From the NCBI GenBank assembly GCA_033977485.1, contig CM066993.1, positions 33,644,501 through 33,708,500 of the forward strand: a stretch of 64,000 bases of DNA, read 5' to 3'. The notes under the pieces are model-generated. The model saw only the letters and a list, made by a program, of their open reading frames with translations. It searched no databases and was not told where the DNA came from. Shown here in pieces: positions 22,186 to 32,929 of this stretch; within the stretch, counting starts at the first letter, position 1, and each line of letters begins with the position of its first letter. The DNA is from Hydrangea macrophylla. Its lineage: Eukaryota > Streptophyta > Magnoliopsida > Cornales > Hydrangeaceae. The translations under genes were made by a program, and so were the position numbers.

Positions 22186-23300
22186 AATGTTGTCATGCTT
22201 CACTGGAAGTACTTGCGAAGGTGTTGCACGTTCCAAGGATGAGGGAGGTCGTGCCCATCTAGAGTTTGTAACCAATAGGTTCTCGGGCGGTTGACTCGGG
22301 TAACTAAGTATGGACCTTCCTAGTTTGGCCCCAACTTTCCATGGCTCTGGACTTTTGTGGACTGCTTGATTGCCTTCAGGACCAGATCTCCTATCTAAAA
22401 ACTGCGATGCTTCACCTTGCTGTTATAGTATCTGGAGGTTCTCTGCTTATAGACTGCTGCCACTTTATGATACGCTCGGTCTCTTTTCTTCTCTACCAAA
22501 TCAAGTTCCGCCCTTAGGGCATCTTCATTGTCCAGCTCGCTGAAATTTGCCACCCGATAAGTAGGTAACCCAAGCTCCGTAGGGACCACTGCCTCAAAGT
22601 TGTAGGTTAGGGAGAATGGCGTTTTGCCTGTTGCCGCTCGGGGTGTAGTGCGGTAGGCCCATAGGAGGGTCGGTAGTTCCTCTGCCCATAGTCCTTTAGT
22701 GCTTTCAAGCCTCATTTTGATTGACTGAAGAATTATCCTATTGGTCACTTCAGCTTGGACATTGGCCTGGGGGTGCTCAGGGGATGAGTAGTGATTGGCT
22801 ATCCCGTAGTCCAAGCAGAACTGCCTGAATACCGGGGTGTCAAATTGCCTATCGTTGTCGCTAACCAGAACCCGGGGGACGCCGAACCTGCTGACGATAT
22901 TCCTTTTCACGAAGTTTTCCATTTTTTTTCGGTGATTATTGCCAAGGGCTCGGCCTCCACCCATTTGGTGAAGTAATCGACGGCAATGACAGCGAACTTG
23001 ACTTGTCCCTTTCCCATTGGTAGGGGACCGACAATGTCAATGCCCTACTGAGCGAATGGCAGGGGCTAAAGATTAGCGTCTGAAGTTCTCTCGGACAGTT
23101 GATCATGGGAGAAAATATTTGGCAAGTATTATACCTCTTGACGTATTCTTGAGATTCTTTAGCCATGGTCGGCCAATAGTAACCTTGCAGCAGGGCTTTG
23201 CATGAGAGTGCCCGGCCTCCGATGTGGTTCCCGCACACCCCTTCATGGATTTCGTACAGTATTTCCTAGAACTGTGTAGGATGGACACAGCGGAGGTACG
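22186..23300 (-). pseudogene. Element A integrase
   Basis: Minus strand. The zinc-binding part reads CGNHIGGRALSCKALLQGYY, then CQIFS at about 23230-23110 (H-H-C-C region, degenerate). The core contains VPYQWERDKSS-like decayed first-D region, VLVSDNDRQFD (second D, about 22860) and HPQANVQAEVTNR (the E, about 22750). Then LLWAYRTTPRAATGKTPFSL and VVPTELGLPTYRV follow, the Tat-type signature. The C-terminal part is degraded to about 22186, where it ends near LRKYF. Several stops and frame changes make it non-functional. Sequence is close to the integrase of B. Confidence 0.9.
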
Positions 23301-24538
23301 GTATAGAAAATCCCCTTTTGTAGAGGATGCCATCAATGATATGGTACCTTGCCACTAGCTATTTCGCCCGACGGGCCTCTTCCTTTCCGTCTGGTAACAT
23401 GCCTATTGCAAGAAATTCGATGATTGGGTCTATCCAGCTAGGTTCTAGGGTGGCCGGTTCGACCTCCATGCATTCTGAGTTGAACACACTTGGCTCGGGT
23501 AGGTACTCTATCCTTATCCAGGGCAAGTCTCGACTCAGAAGATGAAGCGAGGCGGGCTAACCGGTCGGCCCTAGTGTTTTTCTCCCTAGGTATCTGCGTG
23601 ACAGAGAACCCCTAAAGTTTCTTTGAAACTATTCGGACAAGGGCTAGATAAGCTACCATATTATGCTCTCGAGCCTCATACTCTTGGTTGACTTAATTTA
23701 CCACGAGCAGAGAGTCGCTGTAACCTTGAATTTACAGTGCGCCCATTGAGGTTGCCATTTGTAATCCGACCAGCAAGGCTTCGTATTCGGCCTCGTTATT
23801 AGAGGCTTTGAATTCGAACCTGAGCGCATACTCGAGTTGGATCCCATCGGGCGTGGTTAAGATAATCCCTACTCCGCTACCGTGTTTTTTGGAAGAACCA
23901 TCCACATAAAGTACCCAGGTCAGGATATCTGGCTGTATCCCGTGCGGTAAGGTCAGTGGGGCAGTTTCTTCAACTGGGTCTTCTTGGTATATGAATTCAA
24001 CAATGAAGTCTGCCATTGCTTGTCCCTTGATTGCTGTGCGGGGTCTGTAGACCACTTCAAATTCCTCTAACTCCAAGGCCCATTTGGCGAGCCTCCCGGA
24101 CATTTTAGGCTTGCTTAAGATCTTACGGAGGGGCTGATCTGTAAGGACCACGATGACGTGGGCTTAGAAATACGGGCAAAATCTTCGGGCGGAAGTGATA
24201 AGGGCGAAGGCGAGCTTTTCAATGCGGGAGTATCTACTCTCTGCGCCTTGAAGTGCTCAGCTTGTGTAATATACTGGGAATTATATCCCGTGCTCTTCTT
24301 GAATGAGTGCCGAGCTGACCGCTGAGGGTGACACCGCCAGGTACAAGAACAATTCTTTGCCTGGTGTGGGCGTTGAGAGTAGAGGGGGCGATGCCAAGTA
24401 CTTCTTATGTTCCTGGAACGCTTCCTCGCACTCTTCTGACCACTGAAAAGCTTTACGAAGGATCTTGAGGAATGGCAAACACCGGTCGGTGGCTCGGGAC
24501 ACAAATCTATTTAATGCAGCCACCTATCTGGCCAAACT
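23301..24538 (-). pseudogene. Element A RNase H and second (archaeal-type) RNase H
   Basis: The first RNase H, next to RT, is broken over 24523-24115 (LFLYLAVSPSAVSSALIQEEHGI, then the IEKLAFALIT region in another frame). The second RNase H is at 24151-23732: TWVLYVDGSSKKHGSGVGII (the first catalytic D) and EFKASNNEAEYEALLVGLQM (catalytic E). Two RNase H domains in tandem are a known hallmark of the Tat lineage. About 23700-23300 continues as the RNase H C-terminus and linker with stops. Confidence 0.88.
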
Positions 24539-25425
24539 CTATACCTCTTTGGTTGACCTGGGTGACCGCAAGTTTATGAGGGCTTGAATTTTTTCGGGAT
24601 TTGCCTCAATCCCCCGCCTGCTGACTAGGTGCCCAAGAGACTTCTCGGTCGAGACGCCAAATGTGCACTTGGCCAGGTTCAACCTCATCCTGAACATTCT
24701 CAAAATGCTGAAATCCCCGGCTAAATGCTGAAGATGGTTAGACTCTTCCCGGCTTTTAACTAGTAGATCGTCAATGTAGACCTCCATGGATTTCCCAATC
24801 AAGTCCTTAAACATATGATTCACCAGGCGCTGATAGGTTACCCCAGCATTTTGAGGCCGAACGGCATGACTTTGTAGCAGTAGGTCCCCTGATTCGTGAT
24901 GAATGAGGTTTTTTCTTCGTCCCCGGGGTACATGCTATTCTGATTATACCCGGAGTAGGCGTCCATGAATGAGAGGAGTGAATGACCGGCTATTGAGTCT
25001 ACCAGGATATCTATCTTGGGCAGTGGATAGCATTCCTTGGGGCAGGCTTTGTTCAGATCGGTGAAGTCCACACACATCATCTACTTCCCGTTGCTTTTCT
25101 TGACCAGTACCACATTTTCTAACCAGTCGGGATAGTGGACCTCTCAGATAGATTTCGCTTTGAGGAGTTTATTGACCTCCTCGTGTACTGCCTTCTGCCT
25201 CTCGGGGGCCATGCCCCGTCTCTTCTACTTTACAGGCAGGGAATCTGGGTTGACATTGAGTCGGTGAGACATTACTCGGGGGTCAATCCCGGGCATGTCT
25301 TCATGACACCAAGAAAACACATCTTGACTCTGTCGTAGGAACTGAATTAGCTTCTCCCTGAGGCCGGTCTCCAGCTGGGTGCCGATGGTGACCGTTCGGT
25401 CGGGGAGTTGCGGGTCCAGCATCAC
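24539..25425 (-). pseudogene. Element A reverse transcriptase
   Basis: Minus strand. [18 protein letters not shown] lies at about 25310, [20 protein letters not shown] at about 25080, SFMDAYSGYNQ at about 24970, YKVMPFGLK at about 24850, and the catalytic VYIDDLLVKS at about 24790. GHLVSRRGIEANPEKI follows at about 24630. Stops replace tryptophan or glutamine codons in several places (for example TAG within the trp of the KMCVD approach at about 25081). It is nearly colinear with the RT of element B. Confidence 0.92.
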
Positions 25426-25820
25426 CTATTCAAGATCCCCGATCGGTCCCACTCTGTCGCTTTGATCCCTCGAGTCCATCTCTTGGACATTCAGTGTTCT
25501 AGTAATGGCCTCCCGGCATAGAGAGCTGACATAGCAACTTCGAGCGACGGCTTTGTCTCCGCGTAGGCTCCCGGGCCCCTGGGAGGTTGGGAATTTAACC
25601 ACCAAGCTGTGCGTTGATACAACCGCCCTAGCCTGGTTGAGGGTTGGCCTTCCAAGGATGACGTTATACGTCGATGGAGCTTCCACGACCACAAAGCTCG
25701 CCAGTACAGATGCCTGCTGAGGGTAGGCTCCCATGAGGACCGAGAGCTTGATGGTACCGAGCGGTTGGGTGTTGGATCCGTCGAATCCTACCAGGGGAGT
25801 GGCCACTGGTCGGAGCCGAC
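25426..25820 (-). pseudogene. Element A protease, distal part
   Basis: Minus strand GRLRPVATPLVGFDGSNTQP at about 25815, LGTIKLSVLMG, then ASFVVVEAPSTYNVILGRPT with the conserved ILGRPTLN motif at about 25650-25630. The C-terminal part leads to VMLDPQLPDRTVTIG. The proximal part with the active site is on the other side of chromovirus C at 32587-32760. Confidence 0.9.
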
Positions 25821-25825
25821 CCCTG
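25821..25825. repeat. Left target-site duplication of element C (CCCTG)
   Basis: CCCTG directly before the 5' LTR start TGATACAAATC. It is repeated at 32582-32586 after the 3' LTR end GTATCA. Confidence 0.95.
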
Positions 25826-26558
25826 TGATACAAATCATGGCACGTCTTCAAGGGAACCAGTTCAAATTCCAATTGGACCAGTTACGAGGGCTCGGGCAAA
25901 GAAGTTCAAAGAGGCACTCAATGGGCTAATTCAAGAAGTTTGGTCTCAGAAAAATTCGTGGAGGCCTATGGAGCTTGGTCCACAAAGATTTCTCAATCTA
26001 ATTCAAGTTCTAAAAGAATAATCCAGCAGTTCAAGATTGAAGTCGAATTTTAGTTTAAGATTGAAGTCGAATTTTAGTTTTTCTAAAATTAGAATTTGAT
26101 TGTCATTTTTTCGTAATTGCTTAAATTGCTGAATTGTAGGCTTGCATGCCAACTATGGAACTTTCCTTATTCCTTTAGTTTCATTTTATTTTAATTTTGG
26201 GCGAATTTATTTGGGGCATAATATTTCGTAGGCTTATAGGGCCCAACTGTAAGCCTCAACTATTTAAACATTTTTAGGGTTTGTAATATGCAGTTTTGAT
26301 CATTAATAATATTGTGAGAGTTTTCTCTTTGGTTCTTTGAAGAACTATTCGAACTTATCAGATTTACTCTGTGGCATTCATACCTGGATTTATCAATCGA
26401 GTTTTCCATCCTTGATTGTGGCTTCTTCATCCTTTATACCAAGGTTCGCATCTGTTATAGGTGTTGGGTCACGGTTTCCATTTGAATCTGATAGTAGAAC
26501 GGTCCGAAGCATTAATCGTGTTACGGGTTTCGTCACAATGTTGGCGGAGTTTGTATCA
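25826..26558 (+). repeat. Element C 5' LTR
   Basis: 733 bp, TGATAC...GTATCA, about 96% identical by eye to 31848-32581. The first about 195 bp correspond to the end of the polyprotein gene in the 3' copy. A TATA-like TATTTAAACA lies at about 26262. Confidence 0.95.
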
Positions 26559-26560
26559 GT

Positions 26561-26572
26561 TGGTATTAGAGC
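26561..26572 (+). other. Element C primer-binding site (initiator tRNA-Met type)
   Basis: TGGTATTAGAGC two bases after the 5' LTR. The consensus TGGTATCAGAGC is complementary to the 3' end of plant initiator tRNA-Met; one C-to-T change is seen here. Confidence 0.9.
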
Positions 26573-27289
26573 AGAGTTCTAGTCTCAAGTTTATCCTATT
26601 TTTTTCGTTTCTGTTCTTATTCGTTTCTTCTGGTTCTATTTTTTATTCGTCTTTTTGTTTCTGTTTTTTTTTGTTTCTTGTTCGTATTCGTTCTCGTTTC
26701 TGAACCGTATAAAAAAAAGTGTTCGGATTCTGATTTGGGAATTTCAGATCTGTGATTCGTGCGTTCTTGTTTCATTAGGGTTTCTGAAACTGATTTGTAT
26801 TGTTCTTTTTCAGTACCTTTCATAAAAAAAAAGGAAAGAAAAAAGAAGAGAAGAGAAGAGAAGAAAAGAGATCGGTAAGCCGCGATAAAAAAAAAATTTG
26901 GTTTTATGATATTTGGGGTCTAAGGAGTCCGAATCTGACCTTACTCCATAGTGTGAAAAAAAATTTCCGAAAATTCCATTTTTTTTGTGCTTTTGGAAAC
27001 CTAGCCTTCCGCATTCGTTTTTTTTAGTCGTGCTTTCAACTTCCAAATTTCATTGGTCTAGTTTGGGTGTGGATTGTTATTGAGAATTTCTGGTCATTGT
27101 TTGATCAGTTTCATAAGAACTGAGTGAGAATTACTACGAGTGGAAAAAGGCAGGAGTGGTGAGCACATAAGAGGGTAAAAGCCGACTTGATTTTTGAGTG
27201 TAAACACGAGTGAATCATATTCTTGAGTGAAACACGTGAGGGAGTGTAGTGAGGATCTGTTCTATTTCTAATCCATTCTTGCAGGGATT
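26573..27289 (+). other. Element C leader, non-coding
   Basis: T-rich then purine-rich low-complexity DNA (AAGAGAAGAGAAGAGAAG at about 26846) between primer site and gag start. The short frames on both strands here are fortuitous. Confidence 0.7.
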
Positions 27290-28735
27290 ATGGCTCAAGA
27301 TCAGGGAAGAGTCACAAATGAAGAGGCTCAACAGCCGGTTGTTACAAATCTACAAATGCAAGCTTTAGTGGGGGAGATGAGGCGGATGATGAGGGCAGAA
27401 TTGGAATCGATACATGAGAGATTGGATAGAGTTGAAGAGGGTACACCGCATATGCATCCACAAAATGTTCGTAATGTACAAAGAAGAGTTGATGATGAGG
27501 AGTATTTTGGGGAAGACTTTGATGAAGAAAATGATCGGGAGTCAATAGATAATCATAGGAGATATGGTGGTCGGTTTAGAGAAGCTAGGAACCGGGAAGA
27601 TAATAATTTGGGTAGTATTAAGATGAAGATTCCTTCGTTTCAAGGAAAGACTGATCCGAAAGCATATCTTGAATGGGAGAAGAAGGTGGAATTGGTATTC
27701 GATTGCCATAATTACTCCGAGCTTAAGAAAGTAAAACTTGCTGCCATTGAATTTTCCGATTATGCTATTATTTGGTGGGATCAATTAGTGCTGAATAGGA
27801 GGAGAAATAGGAAGCATCCAATAGAGACATGGGAGGCTATGAAAACTGTGATGGGGAAGGGATTCGTTTCAAGCTACAACTATCAGGAGTTGTATAACAG
27901 GTTGCAAAGTTTGAGGCAAGGTAATAGGAGTGTAGAAGAATATTATAAGGAGATGGAAGTTGCGATGATTCGAGCGAATGTAGAGAAAGATCGAAAGGCT
28001 ACAATGGCTAGATTCTTAGTTGGGTTGAATCGGGAAATTGCCAATGCAGTAGAATTGCAACACTATGTTGAATTGGAGGATATGGTACACATGGCTATTA
28101 AAATTGAGAATCAACTCAAGAGGAGGGGTAGCAGCACACGTCCAAGCCAAAATCCAAGCCAAAATTCCAATACATCTGCTTGGAAACCAAATACTTGGAA
28201 AAGAGATGAGAAGCAGCCTTTGGTGAAGCCAAAAACTGAGCAAAAACAAGAATTAACCAGCCATGGAAATCAAGGTAAATCAGATTCTTCTATTTCTAGA
28301 AATCGTGACATTAAGTGTTTTAAATGCCAAGGCAGGGGGCACATAGCAAGTCAATGTCCAAACAAGCGGGTTATGGTGATGCGAGACAATGGTGAGATTG
28401 AAACAGAGGATGACGATTCTGACACCGGTAATATGCCACCGTTGGAGGACATTCCTGAGGAGGAGTACGTTGCCCCAAATGCATTAACATTGGTGAAAAG
28501 GAGAGCATTGAGTGTGCAAGCAAGAGAAGTTGAGGAAGTGCAGCGAGAAAACATCTTCCATACTAGGTGCTATGTTAAGGACAAGGTATGTAGTGTGATT
28601 ATTGATGGTGGTAGTTGTACTAATGTTGCAAGTACAATAATGGTAGAGAAGTTAGGGCTGCCCACGCTGAAACACCCTAGGCCGTACAAGTTGCAATGGT
28701 TAAAGGATAGTGGTGAGTTGAGAGTGAACAAGTAG
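27290..28735 (+). pseudogene. Element C gag and protease start
   Basis: ATG at 27290 opens 481 codons. The N-terminal segment (LQALVGEMRRMMRAELESIH) may be coiled coil. The retrotransposon-gag core follows at residues about 110-250 (IPSFQGKTDPKAYLEWEKKV, then WWDQLVLNRR, then RFLVGLNREIA). A CCHC knuckle is at residues about 343-356 (CFKCQGRGHIASQC). The protease region begins near residue 437 with VIIDGGSCTNVAS, the DGGS variant found in many chromoviruses. TAG at 28733-28735 stops the frame. The next open stretch continues in the same frame, so this is a single nonsense change within one polyprotein gene. Confidence 0.93.
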
Positions 28736-29608
28736 GTGTTAGTGGCATTTCGAATTGGTAAGTACGAAGATGAAGTGATGTGTGATGTAGTACCGATGCA
28801 TGCTGGACACTTATTGTTAGGGCGCCCATGGCAGTTTGATAGGCGCGTGAAGCATGATGGCTTTACGAACAAATATTTATTTGTACTTAATCAACGTTCA
28901 ATCAGTCTTGTACCTTTAACCCCGCAACAAGTTTATGAGGATCAAGTGAGGTTACAAAAGGAGAGTGCTCAAAAAGGAGAGAAAGAGAAAAAGAAAGTGA
29001 GTGAAAATTCGAGTGAAGAAAAAAGAGAGGCTGAAAAAATTGAGAGAGAAAAAAAACGAGAAGATTCGGCTAGAGAGATAAAAATAGAGAGAAAAATAAA
29101 TTTCTATGCAAAAGCGAGTGAAATCAAAAGAGCGATGTTTCTAAATTAGCCAATGATTGTACTATTATACCAGGAGGCAGTTTTGAACACTAACGAGATT
29201 GAGCCCATTTTGCCTAGTTCTGTTATTTCTCTTTTGCAGGAATTTGGTGACGTCATGCCCGAAGAGATTCCACACGGTTTGCCACCTACTCGAGGGATCG
29301 AACACCAAATTGACTTCGTACCTGGTGCTTCCATTCCAAATCGACCTGCCTATCGCGCTAATCCTGAGGAGACAAAGGAGTTGCAAAGGCAAGTAAGTGA
29401 ATTGATGGAAAAGGGGTACGTGAGAGAAAGCATGAGCCCGTGTGCCGTTCAGGTGATTTTAGTTCCTAAGAAGGATGGGACGTGGAGGATGTGCGTTGAT
29501 TGTCGAGCCATCAACAACATCACGGTAAAGTATCGACACCCTATTCCTCGCTTGGATGATATGTTAGATGAACTGCATGGTGCTTGTGTATTTCTAAGAT
29601 TGATCTAA
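28736..29608 (+). pseudogene. Element C protease end, linker and RT start
   Basis: Same frame as the gag part. DVVPMHAGHLLLGRPWQFDR (about 28785-28845) holds the GRP motif of the protease. A lysine- and glutamate-rich linker runs at about 28950-29120 (EKEKKKVSENSSEEK). A second nonsense codon TAG lies at 29147-29149. RT then starts: GLPPTRGIEHQIDF, then VILVPKKDGTWRMCVDCRAI at about 29455-29515, then [19 protein letters not shown] one-base loss in the T-run near 29590 shifts the frame into the next segment. Confidence 0.92.
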
Positions 29609-32043
29609 AAAGTGGTTATCATCAAATAAGAATGAAAGAAGGAGATGAATGGAAAACTGCTTTTAAAACAAAACATGGTTTATATGAGTGGTTAGTGATG
29701 CCATTTGGAGTAACTAATGCATCAAGTACATTTATGCGATTAATGAACCATGTCTTGCGTACTTTTATAGGCAGATTTGTTGTTGTCTATTTTGATGATA
29801 TACTCATTTATAGTAAAAACTTTGATGACCATGTTCTACACTTGAAATCAGTTTTGAAAGTCTTGAGAAAGGAAAAGTTATTTGCTAACTTTAAGAAGTG
29901 CATTTTTTGCACAGATAAGCTTGTGTTTCTTGGCTTTGTTGTTAGTGCCCAAGGAGTACAGTTTGATGAGGAAAAGGTTCGTGCGATTCGCGAGTGGCCA
30001 ATGCCCACGAGTGTAGGCCAAGTTCGAAGTTTTCATGGGCTTGCTAGTTTTTACCGGAGGTTTGTGAAAGACTTTAGTAGTATAGCCGCCCCGCTTACTG
30101 AAGTCATCAAGAAGAACGTTGGATTCAAATGGGAGGAAGAACAAGATAAGGCGTTTCAATTACTTAAAGAAAACTTAACTCATGCTCCTTTACTTGTTCT
30201 ACCAGATTTTACTAAAACATTTGAAATTGAATGTGATTCTTCAAGTATTGGCATAGGCGCAGTTCTCATGCAAGGAGGACGACCAATTGCATTCTTTAGT
30301 GAGAAATTGAGTGGGGCAGTCTTAAACTACCCTACCTATGACAAGGAACTGTATGCGTTAGTCCGAGCATTGGAGATGTGGCAACACTATCTTTGGCCTA
30401 AGGAGTTTGTGATTCACACCAATCACGAATCTTTGAAATATTTGAAGGACCAACACAAGTTGAATAGGAGGCATGCGCGATGGGTAGAATTCATTGAGAC
30501 ATTTCCATATGTCATCTATTACAAGCAAGGTAAGGAAAACATCATTGCAGATGCTCTCTCTCGCAGGTATGCATTGATTTCTACTCTTGATGCAAAATTG
30601 CTTGGTTTTGAACACATTAAAGAATTGTATCCATTAGACCAAGATTTTCGTGAAGAGTATAAGAATTGTGAGAAAAAAGCATTAGGTAAATTCTTTAGGC
30701 ATGAAGATTTCTTATTTCGGGAAAATAAGTTGTGTGTTCCTAATTGTTCATTACGCGATTTGTTAGTGAGGGAATCGCATGGTGGGGGTTTAATGGGACA
30801 CTTTGGAGTTGTTAAAACACTAGCCATCCTACGCAAGCATTTCTTTTGGCCGCACATGAAAAGAGATGTTGAGAGAATTTATGGAAGATGTATAACTTGT
30901 AGGCAAGCAAAATCTCGAGTGCAACCCCATGGATTATACACATCACTGCCTATTCCTAGTGAGCCTTGGATTGATATCTCAATGGACTTTGTGTTAGGTT
31001 TGCCTAGGACCAAACAGGGTAGTGATTCAATTTTTGTGGTAGTAGATCGTTTTTCTAAAATGGCACATGTTATTCCATGTCACAAAACGGATGATGCATC
31101 ACATGTTGCTGATTTGTTCTTTAGGGAGATTGTAAGATTACATGGTATGCCTAGAACAATTATTTCGGATAGAGATGCTAAGTTCTTGAGTTACTTTGGG
31201 AAGACCTTGTGGTGTAAGTTAGGGACTAAAATATTATTTTCTACTACTTGTCACCCACAAACTGATGGTCAAACTGAAGTAGTAAATAGGACTTTGTCAA
31301 CTTTGTTAAGGGCTATTATTCAAAAGAACATTAAAACATGGGAAGATTGTATACCACATGTTGAGTTTGCTTACAATCGATCTATTCATTCTGCTACTAA
31401 ATTTTCACCATTTGAAATTATGTATGGGTTTAATCCATTAACTCCGTTGGATTTATCTCCTTTACCTTTGACTGAGCGTGTTAATTTAGATGGCCAAAGG
31501 AAAGCTGACTTTGTTAAGCAGATTCATGAGAAAGCCAGACTCAACATTGAGCGACGAATAGAGCAATATGCAAAGCAAGCCAACAAGGGGCGTCACAAGA
31601 TGGTTTTTGAACCCGGAGATTGGGTTTGGTTGCATATGCGAAAAGAGAGATTTTCGGCTGAAAGGCATTCCAAATTGCTACCACGAGGAGATGGGCCTTT
31701 CCAAGTTCTCAAGCGCATCAATGACAATGCTTACAAGCTAGATTTTCCAGGTGAGTACAATGTAAGTGCTACTTTTAATGTTACTGATTTGAGTCCTTTT
31801 GATGTAGGTGATGATTTGAGGACAAATCCTTTTCAAGAGGAGGGGAATGATGCAAATCATGGCACATCTTCAAGGGAACCAGTTCAAATTCCAATTGGAC
31901 CAGTTATGAGGGCTCGAGCAAAGAAGTTCAAAGAGGCACTCAATGGGCTAATTCAAGAAGTTTGGTCTCAGGAAAATTCGTGGAGGCCTATGGAGCTTGG
32001 TCCACAAAGATTTCTCAATCTAATTCAAGTTCTAGAAGAATAA
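29584..32043 (+). pseudogene. Element C RT, RNase H and integrase
   Basis: 819 codons open after the frameshift. [32 protein letters not shown] and the catalytic [10 protein letters not shown] (about residues 65-75). RNase [19 protein letters not shown] (about 215-232), [13 protein letters not shown] and [10 protein letters not shown]. Integrase: [10 protein letters not shown] with CITCRQAK (zinc-binding), [10 protein letters not shown] (first D), ISDRDAKFL (second D), [13 protein letters not shown] (the E), then the GPF-type motif ([19 protein letters not shown], about 695-715). No chromodomain follows. The last 65 codons lie in the 3' LTR and end at TAA 32041, as in CRM-type elements. The Gly-Val in MPFGV replaces the usual MPFGL. 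Confidence 0.95.
31834..31847 (+). other. Element C polypurine tract
   Basis: CAAGAGGAGGGGAA immediately upstream of the 3' LTR start TGATGC. It lies inside the polyprotein gene. Confidence 0.85.
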
Positions 32044-32581
32044 TTTAGCAGTTCAAGATTGAAGTCGAATTTTAGTTAAAGATTGAAGTCGAATTTTAGT
32101 TTTTCTAAAATTAGAATTTGATTGTCATTTTTTCGTAATTGCTTAAATTGTTGAATTGTAGGCTTGCATGCCAACTATGGAACTTTCCTTATTCCTTTAG
32201 TTTCGTTTTATTTTAATTTTGGGCGAATTTATTTTGGGGCATAATATTTTGTAGGCTTATAGGGCCCAACTGTAAGCCTCAACTATTTAAACATTTTTAG
32301 GGTTTGTAATATGCAGTTTTGATCATTAATAATATTGTGAGAGTTTTCTCTTTGGTTCTTTGAAGAACTATTCAAACTTATCAGATTTACTCTGTGGCGT
32401 TCATACCTGGACTTATCAATCGAGTTTTTCATCCTTGATTGTGGCGTCTTCATCCTTTATACCAAGGTTCGCATCTGTTATAGGTGTTGGGTTGCGGTTT
32501 CCATTTGAATCTAATAGTAGAACGGTCCGAACCATTAATCGTGTTACGGGTTTCGTCACATTGTTGGCAGGGTTCGTATCA
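31848..32581 (+). repeat. Element C 3' LTR
   Basis: 734 bp, TGATGC...GTATCA, aligned end to end with 25826-26558. About 26 differences by hand count, mostly transitions. Confidence 0.95.
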
Positions 32582-32586
32582 CCCTG
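32582..32586. repeat. Right target-site duplication of element C (CCCTG)
   Basis: Identical to 25821-25825. It restores the element A protease reading from FDQLGI to RLRPVATPLVGF. Confidence 0.95.
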
Positions 32587-32929
32587 GATATCCCGAGTTG
32601 ATCGAATGCTGAGACAAACATGGTGTCAGAGGAGCTGCCGATGTCTACCAACACCCTTTTAACCACGTAGTTTTCTACGGAGAGCGTCACCACCAACGGA
32701 TCATCATGGGGGCAGTGTAGGTCTAGCATGTCTTCGGATAAGAATGTCAGCACGTCAGTTGGGGGAGAGCGGGTGGATTGGACGTGCTAGACATCCGATC
32801 GAGATGCCCGGGCATGCCTCTTCTTGGCCGACAGTTATCCCCTCCGCCTGAAATGCCTCCGAAGATTTCATTGATCTGCCCAAGGGGGTTGTGGTTACTC
32901 GGGGGCCCGGGTTTTTTGCCGGGGTCATC
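32587..32929 (-). pseudogene. Element A protease, proximal part
   Basis: Minus strand. LHCPHDDPLVVTLSVENYVV is followed by RVLVDIGSSSDTMFVSAFDQ at about 32690-32600. The catalytic D-T-G of the family reads D-I-G here, so the active-site threonine is lost. The frame then meets element C. Upstream to 32929 is a decayed linker. Confidence 0.9.

Larger units (their letters stand above)
25826..32581 (+). mobile_element. Element C: chromovirus (CRM-like) inserted in element A
   Basis: Full-length 6.76-kb LTR retrotransposon: LTRs 25826-26558 and 31848-32581, tRNA-Met-type primer site, gag-pol at 27290-32043, polypurine tract before the 3' LTR, and duplication CCCTG. The RT and integrase are chromovirus-like. 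No chromodomain follows integrase, and the coding region runs into the 3' LTR; both fit the CRM clade. The LTRs differ at about 26 of 734 positions by hand count. Gag-pol has two in-frame stops and one frameshift, so this copy is not autonomous. Confidence 0.93.

Noticed and set aside
26617..27046. Open frames in the element C leader
   Set aside because: Low-complexity T-rich and purine-rich DNA; no protein motif.
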